A stretch of DNA of 64,000 nucleotides. Source: Pseudomonas sp. IAC-BECa141 (GTDB lineage Bacteria > Pseudomonadota > Gammaproteobacteria > Pseudomonadales > Pseudomonadaceae). The notes beneath the pieces are model-generated. The model was not told the DNA's origin, made no database searches, and saw only the letters and a list, made by a program, of their open reading frames with translations. The stretch lies in the NCBI RefSeq assembly GCF_020544405.1, contig NZ_CP065410.1, forward strand, positions 1,736,001 to 1,800,000, in the 5' to 3' direction. The position numbers and the translations under genes are program-made. This document shows, one piece after another, positions 28,189 to 37,542 of the stretch; positions within the stretch are counted from its first letter, which is position 1; each line of letters begins with the position of its first letter.

Positions 28189-28361
28189 GTTTCGCGTCAT
28201 TCGGCGACTTCCTCGCCATGGGCCATCACGGCCTGTATGTCTGGTCGGCCTACGGCATCTGTCTGGCGGTACTGATCCTCAACGTGGCGGCGCCGATCGC
28301 GGCCCGCAAGCGTTATCTGCAACAAGAGGCGCGTCGTCTGCGCCGGGAGAACGGCAAGTGA
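28185..28361 (+). CDS. ccmD: Haem exporter small subunit CcmD
   Basis: Predicted 58 aa, the usual size. CcmD stabilises the CcmABC complex and promotes release of haem-loaded CcmE. One transmembrane helix (about residues 18-38) is followed by a strongly basic tail ([17 protein letters not shown]). It begins inside the ccmC stop, and its own stop overlaps the ccmE GTG, so it is translationally coupled on both sides. Confidence 0.9.
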   Translation: MSFASFGDFLAMGHHGLYVWSAYGICLAVLILNVAAPIAARKRYLQQEARRLRRENGK

Positions 28362-28813
28362 ATCCGCTGCGCAAAAAACGCTTGATCATCATCCTGGCAA
28401 TTCTGGTCGGGGTCGGCGCTGCCGTCGGCCTGGCCCTGAGCGCCCTGCAGCAGAACATCAACCTGTTTTACACCCCGACCCAGATCGCCAACGGCGAAGC
28501 GCCGCAGGGCACCCGCATCCGCGCCGGCGGCATGGTCGAGAAAGGTTCGCTGCAACGTTCCCCTGATTCGCTGGACGTCAAATTCGTGGTCACCGACTTC
28601 AACAAGTCCGTGACCATTACTTATCGCGGGATCCTCCCGGACCTGTTCCGCGAAGGGCAGGGCATTGTGGCGCTCGGCAAGCTCAACGCCGATGGCGTGG
28701 TGGTTGCCGATGAAGTACTGGCCAAGCACGACGAGAAATACATGCCGCCGGAAGTGACCAAAGCCCTGAAGGACAGCGGTCAATCCGCGCCAACCCCTGC
28801 GAAGGAGGGTTGA
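28358..28813 (+). CDS. ccmE: Periplasmic haem chaperone CcmE
   Basis: Predicted 151 aa, GTG start. CcmE binds haem covalently and passes it to CcmF/CcmH. It has an N-terminal membrane anchor (about residues 8-30) and a beta-barrel domain. The haem-binding His is residue 124 in [12 protein letters not shown], the HxxxY motif. The tail is short and polar. It overlaps ccmD and lies three bases before ccmF. Confidence 0.96.
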   Translation: MNPLRKKRLIIILAILVGVGAAVGLALSALQQNINLFYTPTQIANGEAPQGTRIRAGGMVEKGSLQRSPDSLDVKFVVTDFNKSVTITYRGILPDLFREGQGIVALGKLNADGVVVADEVLAKHDEKYMPPEVTKALKDSGQSAPTPAKEG

Positions 28814-28816
28814 TCG

Positions 28817-30805
28817 ATGACATCCACCATTTTCATTCCCGAGCTTGGCCATCTGGCCATGATTCTCGCGCTGTGTTTTGCGCTGGTGCAGGCCGTGGTG
28901 CCGTTGCTCGGTGCCTGGCGCGGTGATCGTCTGTGGATGGGCCTCGCTCAACCGGCAGCGTGGGGCCAATTCGCATTTTTGCTGTTCGCCTTCGGCGTCC
29001 TGACCTACGCGTTCATGACCGACGATTTCTCCGTGGCTTATGTCGCGATGAATTCCAACAGCGCGCTGCCGTGGTACTACAAGTTCAGCGCGGTGTGGGG
29101 TGCCCACGAAGGTTCGTTGCTGCTGTGGGCGTTGATCCTCGGCGGCTGGACCTTCGCCGTGTCGGTGTTCTCCCGACAGTTGCCGCAAGTCATGCTCGCT
29201 CGCGTGCTGGCGGTGATGGGCATGATCAGCACCGGTTTCCTGTTGTTCCTGATCCTCACGTCGAACCCGTTCTCGCGGATCCTGCCGCAGATTCCGGCCG
29301 ACGGTCGTGACCTCAATCCGTTGCTGCAGGACATCGGCCTGATCGTGCATCCGCCGATGCTGTACATGGGTTATGTCGGGTTCTCGGTGGCCTTCGCCTT
29401 CGCCATCGCCGCACTGCTGGGCGGTCGCCTCGATGCGGCGTGGGCACGCTGGTCGCGTCCGTGGACCATCGTTGCCTGGGCCTTCCTGGGTATCGGCATC
29501 ACCCTGGGTTCGTGGTGGGCTTATTACGAACTCGGTTGGGGGGGCTGGTGGTTCTGGGACCCGGTGGAAAACGCCTCCTTCATGCCATGGCTGGTGGGCA
29601 CTGCGCTGATTCACTCGTTGGCGGTCACCGAGAAACGTGGTGTGTTCAAGAGCTGGACGGTGTTGCTGGCGATTGCCGCGTTTTCCCTGAGCCTGCTCGG
29701 CACCTTCCTTGTGCGTTCCGGGGTACTGACGTCGGTGCATGCGTTTGCCTCCGATCCCGCGCGCGGCGTGTTCATCCTGATTTTCCTGCTGTTCGTGGTC
29801 GGTGGTTCGCTGACCCTCTTTGCTTTGCGCGCTCCGGTGGTCAAGAGCCAGGTCGGCTTCAATCTGTGGTCGCGGGAAACCCTGCTGCTGGGCAACAACC
29901 TGGTGCTGGTGGTGGCTGCCTCGATGATCCTGCTCGGCACGTTGTATCCGCTGATCCTCGATGCCATCAGCGGCGCCAAGCTGTCGGTCGGCCCACCGTA
30001 CTTCAATGCACTGTTCATACCGTTGATGGCGTTGCTGATGGTGGTGATGGCGGTCGGCGTGATCGTGCGCTGGAAAGACACCCCGGTGAAATGGCTGGCC
30101 AACATGTTGACCCCGGTGCTGTTGGGCAGCGTCGCTCTGGCGGTCGTTGCCGGTATTGCCTATGGCGATTTCAACTGGGCGGTGATCGCAACCTTCCTGC
30201 TGGCGGCCTGGGTGTTGCTGGCCGGCGTGCGCGACATCTTCGACAAGACGCGCCACAAAGGCCTGATCAAAGGCCTGCCGACCCTGACCCGCAGTTACTG
30301 GGGCATGCAACTCGCCCACCTCGGTATCGCCGTCTGCGCGCTGGGCGTGGTGTTGTCGAGCCAGAACAGTGCCGAACGTGACCTGCGTCTGGCGCCGGGC
30401 GAGTCGATGGATCTGGCCGGTTATCAGTTCGTGTTCGAAGGCGCCAAACATTTCGAAGGCCCGAATTTCACCTCCGACAAGGGCACCATCCGGGTGATCC
30501 GCGATGGCCGTGAAGTCAGCGTGCTGCACCCGGAAAAACGCCTGTACACCGTGCAGAGTTCGATGATGACCGAAGCCGGGATCGACGCCGGCTTCACCCG
30601 CGACCTCTATGTCGCGCTGGGTGAACCACTGGGCGACGACGCCTGGGCGGTGCGGGTGCATGTGAAGCCGTTCGTGCGCTGGATCTGGTTCGGCGGTCTG
30701 CTGACCGGCCTGGGCGGGCTGCTGGCGGCGCTGGACCGGCGTTACCGAGTCAAGGTCAAAGCCAAAGTGCGTGAAGCGCTGGGCATGGAAGGAGCCGCTG
30801 CATGA
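28817..30805 (+). CDS. ccmF: Cytochrome c haem lyase CcmF
   Basis: Predicted 662 aa, the full family length. CcmF is a large membrane protein that joins haem from CcmE to apocytochrome c. About 14-15 transmembrane segments are visible. The tryptophan-rich loop GWGGWWFWDPVENASFMPW is intact, and conserved His residues flank it (GAHEGSLLLW and LIVHPPMLYMGYVG). It is followed by ccmG with a four-base overlap. Confidence 0.97.
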   Translation: MTSTIFIPELGHLAMILALCFALVQAVVPLLGAWRGDRLWMGLAQPAAWGQFAFLLFAFGVLTYAFMTDDFSVAYVAMNSNSALPWYYKFSAVWGAHEGSLLLWALILGGWTFAVSVFSRQLPQVMLARVLAVMGMISTGFLLFLILTSNPFSRILPQIPADGRDLNPLLQDIGLIVHPPMLYMGYVGFSVAFAFAIAALLGGRLDAAWARWSRPWTIVAWAFLGIGITLGSWWAYYELGWGGWWFWDPVENASFMPWLVGTALIHSLAVTEKRGVFKSWTVLLAIAAFSLSLLGTFLVRSGVLTSVHAFASDPARGVFILIFLLFVVGGSLTLFALRAPVVKSQVGFNLWSRETLLLGNNLVLVVAASMILLGTLYPLILDAISGAKLSVGPPYFNALFIPLMALLMVVMAVGVIVRWKDTPVKWLANMLTPVLLGSVALAVVAGIAYGDFNWAVIATFLLAAWVLLAGVRDIFDKTRHKGLIKGLPTLTRSYWGMQLAHLGIAVCALGVVLSSQNSAERDLRLAPGESMDLAGYQFVFEGAKHFEGPNFTSDKGTIRVIRDGREVSVLHPEKRLYTVQSSMMTEAGIDAGFTRDLYVALGEPLGDDAWAVRVHVKPFVRWIWFGGLLTGLGGLLAALDRRYRVKVKAKVREALGMEGAAA

Positions 30806-31338
30806 GACGTTGGTTGATGCTGGTGCCACTGGCGATTTTCTTGCTGGTGGCGGTATTTCTTTATCGCGGTCTGTACCTGGATCCGGCGGAGCTGCCGTCG
30901 GCGATGATCGGCAAACCGTTCCCGGAGTTTTCCCTGCCGGCGGTGCAGGGCGACAAGACCCTGACCAAGGCTGACATCCTCGGCAAACCGGCGCTGGTCA
31001 ACGTCTGGGGCACCTGGTGCATTTCCTGCCGGGTCGAGCACCCGGTGCTGAACAAACTCGCCGAGCGCGGCGTGGTGATCTACGGCATCAACTACAAGGA
31101 CACCAACGCCGATGCGCTGAAGTGGCTGGCCGAGTTCCACAATCCGTATCAACTCGACATCCGCGATGACGAAGGCTCCCTGGGCCTGAACCTCGGTGTC
31201 TACGGCGCGCCGGAAACCTTCTTCATCGACGCCAAGGGCATCATCCGCGACAAGTACGTCGGCGTGATCGACGAGCAGGTCTGGCGGGAAAAGCTGGCGG
31301 CCAAATATCAGGCGCTGGTCGATGAGGCCAAGCCATGA
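30802..31338 (+). CDS. ccmG: Thiol:disulfide oxidoreductase CcmG (DsbE)
   Basis: Predicted 178 aa. CcmG is a membrane-anchored thioredoxin-like protein that keeps apocytochrome c cysteines reduced for haem attachment. The N-terminal anchor (about residues 5-24) is followed by a thioredoxin fold with the active site WCISC and the later GVYGAPETFFID cis-Pro segment. It overlaps ccmF and ccmH by four bases each. Confidence 0.96.
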   Translation: MRRWLMLVPLAIFLLVAVFLYRGLYLDPAELPSAMIGKPFPEFSLPAVQGDKTLTKADILGKPALVNVWGTWCISCRVEHPVLNKLAERGVVIYGINYKDTNADALKWLAEFHNPYQLDIRDDEGSLGLNLGVYGAPETFFIDAKGIIRDKYVGVIDEQVWREKLAAKYQALVDEAKP

Positions 31339-31805
31339 AGCGCTTTTTAGCTGCCATGGTGCTGGGCTTGAGCATGGCCGGTGTGGCCCACGCCGCTATC
31401 GACACCTACGAGTTTGCCAAAGAAGGCGATCGCGAGCGTTTTCGCGAACTGACCAAGGAGCTGCGCTGCCCCAAATGCCAGAACCAGGACATCGCCGATT
31501 CCAATGCGCCGATTGCCGCCGACCTGCGCAAAGAGATTTTCCGCATGCTCGGCGAGGGCAAGGACAATCAGCAGATCATCGACTTCATGGTCGACCGCTA
31601 CGGTGATTTCGTCCGCTACAAGCCGGCGCTCAATGCCAAGACCGCGTTGCTCTGGTTCGGCCCGGCCGGTTTGTTGCTGGGCGGGTTCGTGGTGATTGCC
31701 GTGATCGTCCGCCGCCGTCGCGGGCAACGCGCCGAGACGCCGCAATCGCTGTCCCCTGAAGAGCGTCAGCGCCTCGACCAACTGTTGGATAAAAACCAAG
31801 AATGA
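31335..31805 (+). CDS. ccmH: Cytochrome c maturation thiol protein CcmH (CcmL)
   Basis: Predicted 156 aa. CcmH reduces the haem-binding site of apocytochrome c with CcmG. The signal peptide ends near AHA. The redox pair is in the motif [20 protein letters not shown] transmembrane helix lies at about residues 103-125, followed by a short cytoplasmic tail. It contains only the CcmH N-terminal module. The TPR part found in E. coli CcmH is encoded separately by the next gene, ccmI, as is usual in Pseudomonas. Confidence 0.95.
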   Translation: MKRFLAAMVLGLSMAGVAHAAIDTYEFAKEGDRERFRELTKELRCPKCQNQDIADSNAPIAADLRKEIFRMLGEGKDNQQIIDFMVDRYGDFVRYKPALNAKTALLWFGPAGLLLGGFVVIAVIVRRRRGQRAETPQSLSPEERQRLDQLLDKNQE

Positions 31806-33004
31806 TTGATTTCTGGCTTGCCGCAGGGCTGTTGCTTCTGGTCGCCCTGAGTTTTCTGCTGATCCCCGTTCTACGCGAACGTCGCGCCCAGCGTGAAGAG
31901 GATCGAACCGCTCTCAACGTCGCCCTGTATCAGGAACGCGTCGCCGAACTGCAATCGCAGCAGGCCGAAGGCGTTCTCGATGCCGCGCAAATGGACAGCG
32001 GCCGTGCCGAAGCGGCCCGTGAATTGTTGGCCGATACCGAAGGTGTGGCGCCGGCGCGGGTGTCGCGTCTGGGTAAGCCGCTGCCTTTGCTGGCGGCCGT
32101 GCTGGTGCCGGTGTTGGGCCTCGGTCTGTACCTGCACTTTGGCGCGAGCGACAAGGTCGAGCTGACCCGGGAATTCGCCCAGGCGCCACAGTCGATGGAA
32201 GAGATGACTCAGCGTCTGGAGCGCGCAGTCGCCGCGCAACCGGATTCCGCTGAAGGCGTGTATTTCCTCGGTCGCACCTACATGGCCCAGGATCGTCCGG
32301 CGGACGCGGCGAAGATGTTCGAGCGCGCCGTCAATCTCGCCGGTCGTCAACCGGAGCTGCTGGGTCAGTGGGCGCAGGCCCAGTACTTTGCCGACAACAA
32401 AAAATGGTCGGACAAGGTGCAGGCGCTGACCGATGAAGCGCTGAAAGCCGATCCGAAGGAAGTCACCAGCCTCGGCCTGCTGGGCATCGCCGCGTTCGAA
32501 GGCGAGCGCTATCAGGAAGCGATCGACTACTGGAACCGTCTGCTGGCGCAACTGCCGCCGCAGGACAAATCCCGCGAGGCCCTGCAGGGCGGCATCGCCC
32601 GCGCCACCGAAAAACTGCAGGCCAGCGGCGGCAAGGTTGCCCAGGCGCCAGCGGCGAAAGCGGCGGCGCTGTTGAAAGTGCGGGTGGATCTGGCCAGCGA
32701 GTTGAAAGGCAAGGTGCAACCGGGCGACAGCGTGTTCATTTTTGCCCGCGCCACCTCGGGCCCGCCGGCGCCGCTGGCGGCCAAGCGCCTGACCGTCGCC
32801 GATCTGCCGGTGACCGTCGAACTGGGCGATGCCGACGCGATGATGCCGCAATTGAAACTGTCGAACTTCCCCGAAGTCCAACTGGTTGCGCGCATCTCCC
32901 GTGCCGGTCAGCCGACCGCCGGTGAGTGGGTCGGTCGCAGCGGGCCTCTGGCCAGCAGCACCACCGCGCCACAGACACTGACCATCGACAGCCCGGACAA
33001 ATAG
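31802..33004 (+). CDS. ccmI: Cytochrome c maturation chaperone CcmI (CycH)
   Basis: Predicted 400 aa. CcmI holds apocytochrome c for haem attachment. It has a first transmembrane helix at the very N-terminus, a cytoplasmic charged loop (about residues 24-90), and a second helix near 95-113. A periplasmic TPR region follows (for example [27 protein letters not shown]), then a C-terminal beta-rich domain. It is the last gene of the ccm operon and overlaps ccmH by four bases. Confidence 0.94.
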   Translation: MIDFWLAAGLLLLVALSFLLIPVLRERRAQREEDRTALNVALYQERVAELQSQQAEGVLDAAQMDSGRAEAARELLADTEGVAPARVSRLGKPLPLLAAVLVPVLGLGLYLHFGASDKVELTREFAQAPQSMEEMTQRLERAVAAQPDSAEGVYFLGRTYMAQDRPADAAKMFERAVNLAGRQPELLGQWAQAQYFADNKKWSDKVQALTDEALKADPKEVTSLGLLGIAAFEGERYQEAIDYWNRLLAQLPPQDKSREALQGGIARATEKLQASGGKVAQAPAAKAAALLKVRVDLASELKGKVQPGDSVFIFARATSGPPAPLAAKRLTVADLPVTVELGDADAMMPQLKLSNFPEVQLVARISRAGQPTAGEWVGRSGPLASSTTAPQTLTIDSPDK

Positions 33005-33029
33005 CCGGAACCAACAGGAACGCACCGCC

Positions 33030-33437
33030 ATGAACGCCATCGCCCGAATCACAGTCCTCACACTGGCCCTGGGCTTGAGTGCATGTGCGGTGCAACGACC
33101 GGAGCCGAGCACCAGGCTGCCGCCGATCCCGCCGTCACAACCCAGCCCGACCCCGTCGACCAGCCCGACGCCGAGCAAACCGGGGATTCCGGCCAAGCCC
33201 GCCAAACCCGTCCCGCGCACCTCCGCCAGCTTCGCCCCGCCACCGGGCGGCAACAGCCACTGGGACCAGAAGCTGGGCGTGTATGTGCTCGACGACCAGA
33301 CCAACACCTTCTACCGCCAGCGCACCTACTATCGCTGGAACAACGGCTGGAGCCGCTCGATCAGCCCCAACGGCCCGTGGGAAGAAACCAACATCCACGG
33401 CGTACCGGCGGGACTGGGCAAACAGTTCGGGGAGTAA
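33030..33437 (+). CDS. Small predicted lipoprotein with Pro-rich linker
   Basis: Predicted 135 aa, not recognised beyond its architecture. The signal peptide ends in the lipobox LSAC, so Cys19 would carry the lipid. Residues 22-70 are a Pro/Ser/Thr-rich spacer. The last 60 or so residues are aromatic and basic (QRTYYRWNNGWSRSI and PWEETNIHGVPAGLG). The final short motif WxxxxxxxGxPxGLGK resembles other small Pseudomonas envelope proteins. It starts 25 bases after ccmI and is followed by a terminator, so it may be co-transcribed with ccm genes. Confidence 0.8.
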   Translation: MNAIARITVLTLALGLSACAVQRPEPSTRLPPIPPSQPSPTPSTSPTPSKPGIPAKPAKPVPRTSASFAPPPGGNSHWDQKLGVYVLDDQTNTFYRQRTYYRWNNGWSRSISPNGPWEETNIHGVPAGLGKQFGE

Positions 33438-33440
33438 TGA

Positions 33441-33468
33441 AAAACGGCGATCTTTGGATCGCCGTTTT
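33441..33468 (+). terminator. Terminator closing the ccm/lipoprotein unit
   Basis: A perfect inverted repeat (AAAACGGCGATC and its complement) flanks a TTTG loop and ends in TTTT. It directly follows the lipoprotein stop. Confidence 0.8.
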
Positions 33469-33628
33469 GCTGTCTGGGGTGATGAACAATGCCTCACTCG
33501 TATCCAGTCCTTACCGCCTGAGCTTTCTTTGCGAGAAGCGCCATCGCCTGCTCGCCGGGCCACTGCATCAATCACATGCTGCAAAACAACCGAACGTCGT
33601 GCTGTGAATTTCTGTGCTTGAGTAAAGA

Positions 33629-33642
33629 TAACTCTAGGGTTA
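33629..33642. promoter_or_regulatory. Candidate HicB operator palindrome
   Basis: TAACTCTAGGGTTA is symmetric around CTAG with TAAC/GTTA arms; one symmetric pair does not match. It lies 32 bases before the hicA start, near a possible -35 (TTGAGT) and -10 (TACTTT). HicB antitoxins with a DNA-binding end usually repress their own operon, so an operator here is plausible. Confidence 0.4.
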
Positions 33643-33673
33643 CTTTTGTTAAGCCGAAGCAAGGAGGCGGTTG

Positions 33674-33885
33674 GTGCAGAGCAGGCTATTGATCAAGGAG
33701 CTGGAGGAGGCAGGCTGGACGCTGGACCGGATAACCGGCAGTCACCACATCTTCACGCACCGTTACAACCCATACACGATTCCCGTCCCTCATCCGAAAA
33801 GGATTTGCCGGTCGGGACGGTCAAGAGCATCAGAAGGCGTGCCGGGTTGTACAACCCGCCAGCCAGTGACACAGGAGATTCGTAA
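33674..33885 (+). pseudogene. hicA: HicA-type mRNA interferase toxin, frame broken by one missing base
   Basis: The GTG at 33674 has GGAGG six bases upstream. Reading gives VQSRLLIKELEEAGWTLDRI followed by TGSHHIFTHRYNPYTIPVPHPK, typical HicA with its catalytic-site GSHH. After the A run at 33797-33800 the family continuation (KDLPVGTVKSIRRRAGL) is found only in the other frame. One extra A would restore a 70-residue protein ending at the TAA at 33883-33885, which overlaps the hicB start by one base. The toxin is therefore either inactivated, made by frameshifting, or affected by a sequencing error in the A run. Confidence 0.85.
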
Positions 33886-34289
33886 TGCAATACCCAATCT
33901 GCATCGAGTGGGGTGACGAGAACACCGCCATCGGGATTCAAATCCCTGACATTCCCGGCGCGGTAACCGCCGGGGATACGTTTGAGGATGCCTACAACGC
34001 GGCCGTCGAGATTGCCCATATCATGCTGCAGGAGATCGCGACTGATGGCGACTCGATCCCGATGCCGACTTCGGCGGCCGCCCATCGCAACAATCCGGAA
34101 TTTGCCGACATGGGTTGGGGCATGCTGGAGCTGGATATTTCGCCGTACATGGGCAAGACCGAAAAAGTCAATGTGACGTTGCCCGGCTATGTTATCCAGC
34201 GCATTGACCGCTACGTGCGTGAACACAACGTCAAAAGCCGTTCCTCTTTTTTGGCAGATGCCGCCATGGAAAAACTGGTCCGGCATTGA
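33885..34289 (+). CDS. hicB: HicB-type antitoxin
   Basis: Predicted 134 aa. HicB binds and neutralises HicA and represses the operon. The N-terminal RNase-H-like domain has the family pattern MQYPICIEWGDENTAIGIQI to DIPGAVTAGDTFEDA. The C-terminal part (about residues 97-134) looks like a ribbon-helix-helix DNA-binding end (NVTLPGYVIQRIDRYVREH). The start codon shares one base with the hicA stop. The antitoxin frame is intact although the toxin frame is not. Confidence 0.92.
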   Translation: MQYPICIEWGDENTAIGIQIPDIPGAVTAGDTFEDAYNAAVEIAHIMLQEIATDGDSIPMPTSAAAHRNNPEFADMGWGMLELDISPYMGKTEKVNVTLPGYVIQRIDRYVREHNVKSRSSFLADAAMEKLVRH

Positions 34290-34335
34290 GCCTCGAGCAC
34301 TGTCGGATCAGCGATCCGGCAGTGCTTTTCAGCTT

Positions 34336-35523
34336 CTAGGCAGTTGCCAGAACAGGCTTTTGCGAAGCACTCAAAAACCGCACCAGCGCCAGCAGCGGAA
34401 ACGCACTGCCAACAATCACGATCCACAACCAGCCGCCATGCTCGTACACCGCACTCGCCACCGAGGAGCCGAAGGCGCCGCCGACGAAGATGCTGGTCAT
34501 GTACAGCGCATTGAGGCGGCCGCGGCTTTTGGCGTCGAGGGAGTAGACCGCGCGCTGGCCGAGCACCATGTTCATCTGTACGCAGAAGTCGAGCACCACG
34601 CCGGTCACGGCCAGGCCGATCACGCTGTAGGCCGGATGGATGAAGGCGGGCAGGAAGCTCAGGCTGGCGAACAGCATGGCCAGCAGCGAGGCGATGCGGG
34701 TGTGGCCGGCATCGGCCAGGCGTCCGCTGATCGGCGCTGCGATGGCACCAATGGCGCCGACCAGGGCGAAGATCGCGATTTCACTCTGGGACAGACCATG
34801 GTTGCGTGCCAGTTCCAGCGGCACGGCGGTCCAGAACAGGCTGAAGGTGGCGAACATGCAGGCCTGGTAAAACGCCCGCTGACGCAGCACCGGTTGCTTG
34901 CGCAGCAGCGTCCACAGCGATCCGAGCAACTGACCATAAGAAGCACTGTGATCCGGCTGGCGCTTGGGCACGGTCAACACCAGCACCACGCTGATTGCTG
35001 CCATCAAGGCTGCTGCAATCATGAACATCGCCCGCCAGCCGAGATGGTCGGCGACCACGCTCGACACCGGACGTGCCAGCAGAATCCCCAGCAACAGACC
35101 GCCCATGATCCCGCCGACCACCCGGCCACGGGATTGCTCCGGCGCCAGATGCGCTGCCAGTGGAATCAGCACCTGCACCGACACCGAGCTGAAACCTACC
35201 AGCAACGAAATCAGCAGGAACACATTCGGTTGATCGGTAAACGCCGCACCCAGCAGGCTGGCAATCGCCACCACGGTGGTGATGATCATCAGACGGCGAT
35301 TTTCCAACAGGTCGGCCAGCGGCACCAGGAAAAACAGGCCCAGCGCATAGCCGATCTGGGTCAGCGACACGATGAAACTGGCCATGGTGTCGGTCAGGCC
35401 GATGTCCGGCGCGATCAGGCCGATGATCGGCTGGGCGTAGTAGATGTTGGCAACGATGGCGCCGCAGCAGAAAGCGAACAGCAGCACCATGCCTCGGGTC
35501 ATTGCGTGAGTTGTGGCGGTCAT
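34336..35523 (-). CDS. MFS transporter, drug-efflux type
   Basis: Predicted 395 aa with 12 hydrophobic segments. It belongs to the major facilitator superfamily; the motif-A-like loop LVPLADLLENRRLMI follows TM2. The N-terminus (FCCGAIVANIYYAQPIIGLI) is typical of a Pseudomonas group of predicted exporters. The substrate cannot be read from sequence. No regulator gene is adjacent. It converges with hicB, with a short gap of 46 bases. Confidence 0.9.
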   Translation of the reverse strand: MTATTHAMTRGMVLLFAFCCGAIVANIYYAQPIIGLIAPDIGLTDTMASFIVSLTQIGYALGLFFLVPLADLLENRRLMIITTVVAIASLLGAAFTDQPNVFLLISLLVGFSSVSVQVLIPLAAHLAPEQSRGRVVGGIMGGLLLGILLARPVSSVVADHLGWRAMFMIAAALMAAISVVLVLTVPKRQPDHSASYGQLLGSLWTLLRKQPVLRQRAFYQACMFATFSLFWTAVPLELARNHGLSQSEIAIFALVGAIGAIAAPISGRLADAGHTRIASLLAMLFASLSFLPAFIHPAYSVIGLAVTGVVLDFCVQMNMVLGQRAVYSLDAKSRGRLNALYMTSIFVGGAFGSSVASAVYEHGGWLWIVIVGSAFPLLALVRFLSASQKPVLATA

Positions 35524-35764
35524 AGGGTTTCTCGATCCAGCGAAAAGGAATGCGGTGAGGCTAAGGGACGGGCCGAGCCGGCAGTAGAGGCTTCTGATCG
35601 ATATCAGTTATTCCGTTGCGGAACAGGTGGCGCCGAGCAATCCAATGTTCATCGGCGAACCTTGCGTCCGACCGTTGAGTGGCGATGATACATTCACTTA
35701 CATCTTGTTCGATAGCGTGCTTATGTTGTGACCGGGTTTCAACGTTCATCAACGGAGGATTGCG

Positions 35765-36385
35765 ATGTTTCGTCAGTTGCTTCGCCACACCAAAACCATT
35801 GCCCTGATCACCCTGCTCGGCGTCACTGCCGCACAGGCCGCCGAAGCGCCGGGGATGCGCATGGGCGTGCGCGGCGAGATCACCGGGGTCAGCCCCGACT
35901 CGCTCAAGGTTCACGTCACCAGCGGTGAAAACGTGGTGGTCCGGTTGACCCCGGACACCAAGGTCCGCGCGGTCACTCTGGCCAATATCGAAGACATCAA
36001 GCCCGGCAGCTATATCGGTTCGGCCGCCATTCCCCAGGAGGATGGCACGCTCAAGGCGCTCGAGGTTCACGTCTTCCCACCGGAGCTGGCCGGCAGCGGC
36101 GATGGCCATCGGCCGTTCGATCTCGCCAAGGGCAGCAGCATGACCAACGGCAGCGTCGGCGATCTGGTGGTCAGCAACGGCCGGGTGCTGACCGTCAATT
36201 ACAAGGGCGGCCAGCAGAAGATCCTGGTGCCGGAGGATGTGCCGATCGTCAACCTGACGCCGGGCGATCGCAGCCTGCTCAAGGTCGGGGTGAAGATCGT
36301 CACTTTCGTGACCCAGAGCGCGGACGGCACGTTGACTGCGCAATCGATCTCGGCGGGCAAGGATGGCGTCAAGCCGCCTATGTAG
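35765..36385 (+). CDS. Secreted protein of unknown function (DUF5666-like beta repeats)
   Basis: Predicted 206 aa. The signal peptide ends at AAQAAEA. The mature part is beta-rich with two similar modules (GEITGVSPDSLKVHVTSGEN and GDLVVSNGRVLTVNYKGG), which resembles DUF5666-type OB-like repeats. No cysteine or catalytic motif is evident. GGAGG lies eight bases before the ATG. It is a single gene ending in a strong terminator shared with the convergent sulfate-binding protein gene. A periplasmic role is likely; function is unknown. Confidence 0.8.
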   Translation: MFRQLLRHTKTIALITLLGVTAAQAAEAPGMRMGVRGEITGVSPDSLKVHVTSGENVVVRLTPDTKVRAVTLANIEDIKPGSYIGSAAIPQEDGTLKALEVHVFPPELAGSGDGHRPFDLAKGSSMTNGSVGDLVVSNGRVLTVNYKGGQQKILVPEDVPIVNLTPGDRSLLKVGVKIVTFVTQSADGTLTAQSISAGKDGVKPPM

Positions 36386-36393
36386 CCGCAGAC

Positions 36394-36423
36394 AAAAAGG
36401 CGACCTCTTCAGGTCGCCTTTTT
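36394..36423. terminator. Bidirectional terminator
   Basis: AAAAAGGCGACCT and its exact complement flank a CTTC loop, giving a T run on both strands. It lies between the convergent secreted-protein and sulfate-binding-protein genes and probably serves both. Confidence 0.85.
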
Positions 36424-36439
36424 CATGTCAGCTCACGCC

Positions 36440-37438
36440 TTACTGGCCGTTGTAGATCTGGTCGAAGATCCCGCCGTCGTTGAAGTGGGTCTTCTGCACG
36501 GTGCGCCAGTCGCCGAAGGTCTTCTCGACCGACAGAAAGTCGACTTTCGGGAAACGGTCGGTGTACTTGGCCAGTACCGCCGGGTCACGTGGACGCAGGT
36601 AGTTGGCGGCGGCGATTTCCTGGCCTTCCGGCGACCACAGGAACTTCAGGTATTCCTCTGCCGCGGCGCGCGAGCCTTTCTTCTCGACGACTTTGTCGAC
36701 TACCGACACCGGCGGCTCGGCTTCGGCGGAGACGCTCGGGTAGATGACTTCGAACTGGTCGCGGCCGAATTCGCGGGCGATCATTTCCGCTTCGTTTTCG
36801 AAGGTCACCAGTACGTCGCCGATCTGGTTGGTCATGAACGTGGTGGTCGCGGCGCGGCCACCGGTGTCCAGTACCGGCGCTTGCTTGAACAGCTTGCCGA
36901 CGAAGTCTTTGGCCTTGTTCTCGTCACCGCCGTTCTTCAGCACGTAGCCCCAGGCCGACAGGTAGGTATAGCGGCCGTTGCCCGAGGTTTTCGGGTTCGG
37001 CACGATCACTTGCACGCCGTCCTTGAGCAGGTCCGGCCAGTCTTTCAGGGCTTTCGGGTTGCCCTTGCGGACGATGAACACGGTGGCCGAGGTGAACGGT
37101 GCGCTGTTGTTCGGCAGGCGGGTGACCCAGTCTTTCGGCACCAGTTGACCGTTGTCGGCCAAGGCGTTGATGTCGGTGGCCATGTTCATGGTGATGACGT
37201 CAGCCGGCAGGCCGTCGATCACCGAACGGGCTTGTTTGCTCGAACCGCCAAAAGACATCTGCACGGTGATGTTCTCTTTGTGCTCGGCTTGCCAGTGTTT
37301 CTGGAACGCAGTGTTGTAGTCCTTGTAGAAATCGCGCATCACGTCGTAGGAAACGTTAAGCAGAGTCGGTGCGGCCTGAGCCACGCTGCCGAAGGCGAGA
37401 CCAGCGGCGAGAAGTGAGGCGCCAAAGAGTTTTTTCAC
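36440..37438 (-). CDS. sbp: Sulfate-binding protein of ABC uptake system
   Basis: Predicted 332 aa, GTG start with AAGGAA upstream. The periplasmic protein captures sulfate (or thiosulfate) for a CysTWA permease. The signal peptide ends at AQA. The family motifs SYDVMRDFYKDYN, FGGSSKQARSVIDGL and VPNPKTSGNGRY are present, the last being part of the sulfate site. No permease or ATPase gene is next to it, so it must work with components encoded elsewhere. Confidence 0.93.
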   Translation of the reverse strand: MKKLFGASLLAAGLAFGSVAQAAPTLLNVSYDVMRDFYKDYNTAFQKHWQAEHKENITVQMSFGGSSKQARSVIDGLPADVITMNMATDINALADNGQLVPKDWVTRLPNNSAPFTSATVFIVRKGNPKALKDWPDLLKDGVQVIVPNPKTSGNGRYTYLSAWGYVLKNGGDENKAKDFVGKLFKQAPVLDTGGRAATTTFMTNQIGDVLVTFENEAEMIAREFGRDQFEVIYPSVSAEAEPPVSVVDKVVEKKGSRAAAEEYLKFLWSPEGQEIAAANYLRPRDPAVLAKYTDRFPKVDFLSVEKTFGDWRTVQKTHFNDGGIFDQIYNGQ

Positions 37439-37542
37439 TGCGCATTCCTTGTTCTGTGGGGGTGTTTTTACAAAGGTGAGGCCATTTGCCAGCGACTATA
37501 GCGGGGCGCGCATAGTCGCTTAAAGATTAAAAAGAACTTTGC

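Noticed and set aside
28313..30829. An 838-residue minus-strand open frame across ccmE-ccmF
   Set aside because: It has His/Gln/Arg-rich composition without domains and lies opposite intact ccm genes.
33473..33673. Possible remnant gene between the ccm terminator and hicA
   Set aside because: Short frames on both strands show no family match or start signals. It is treated as an intergenic promoter region.
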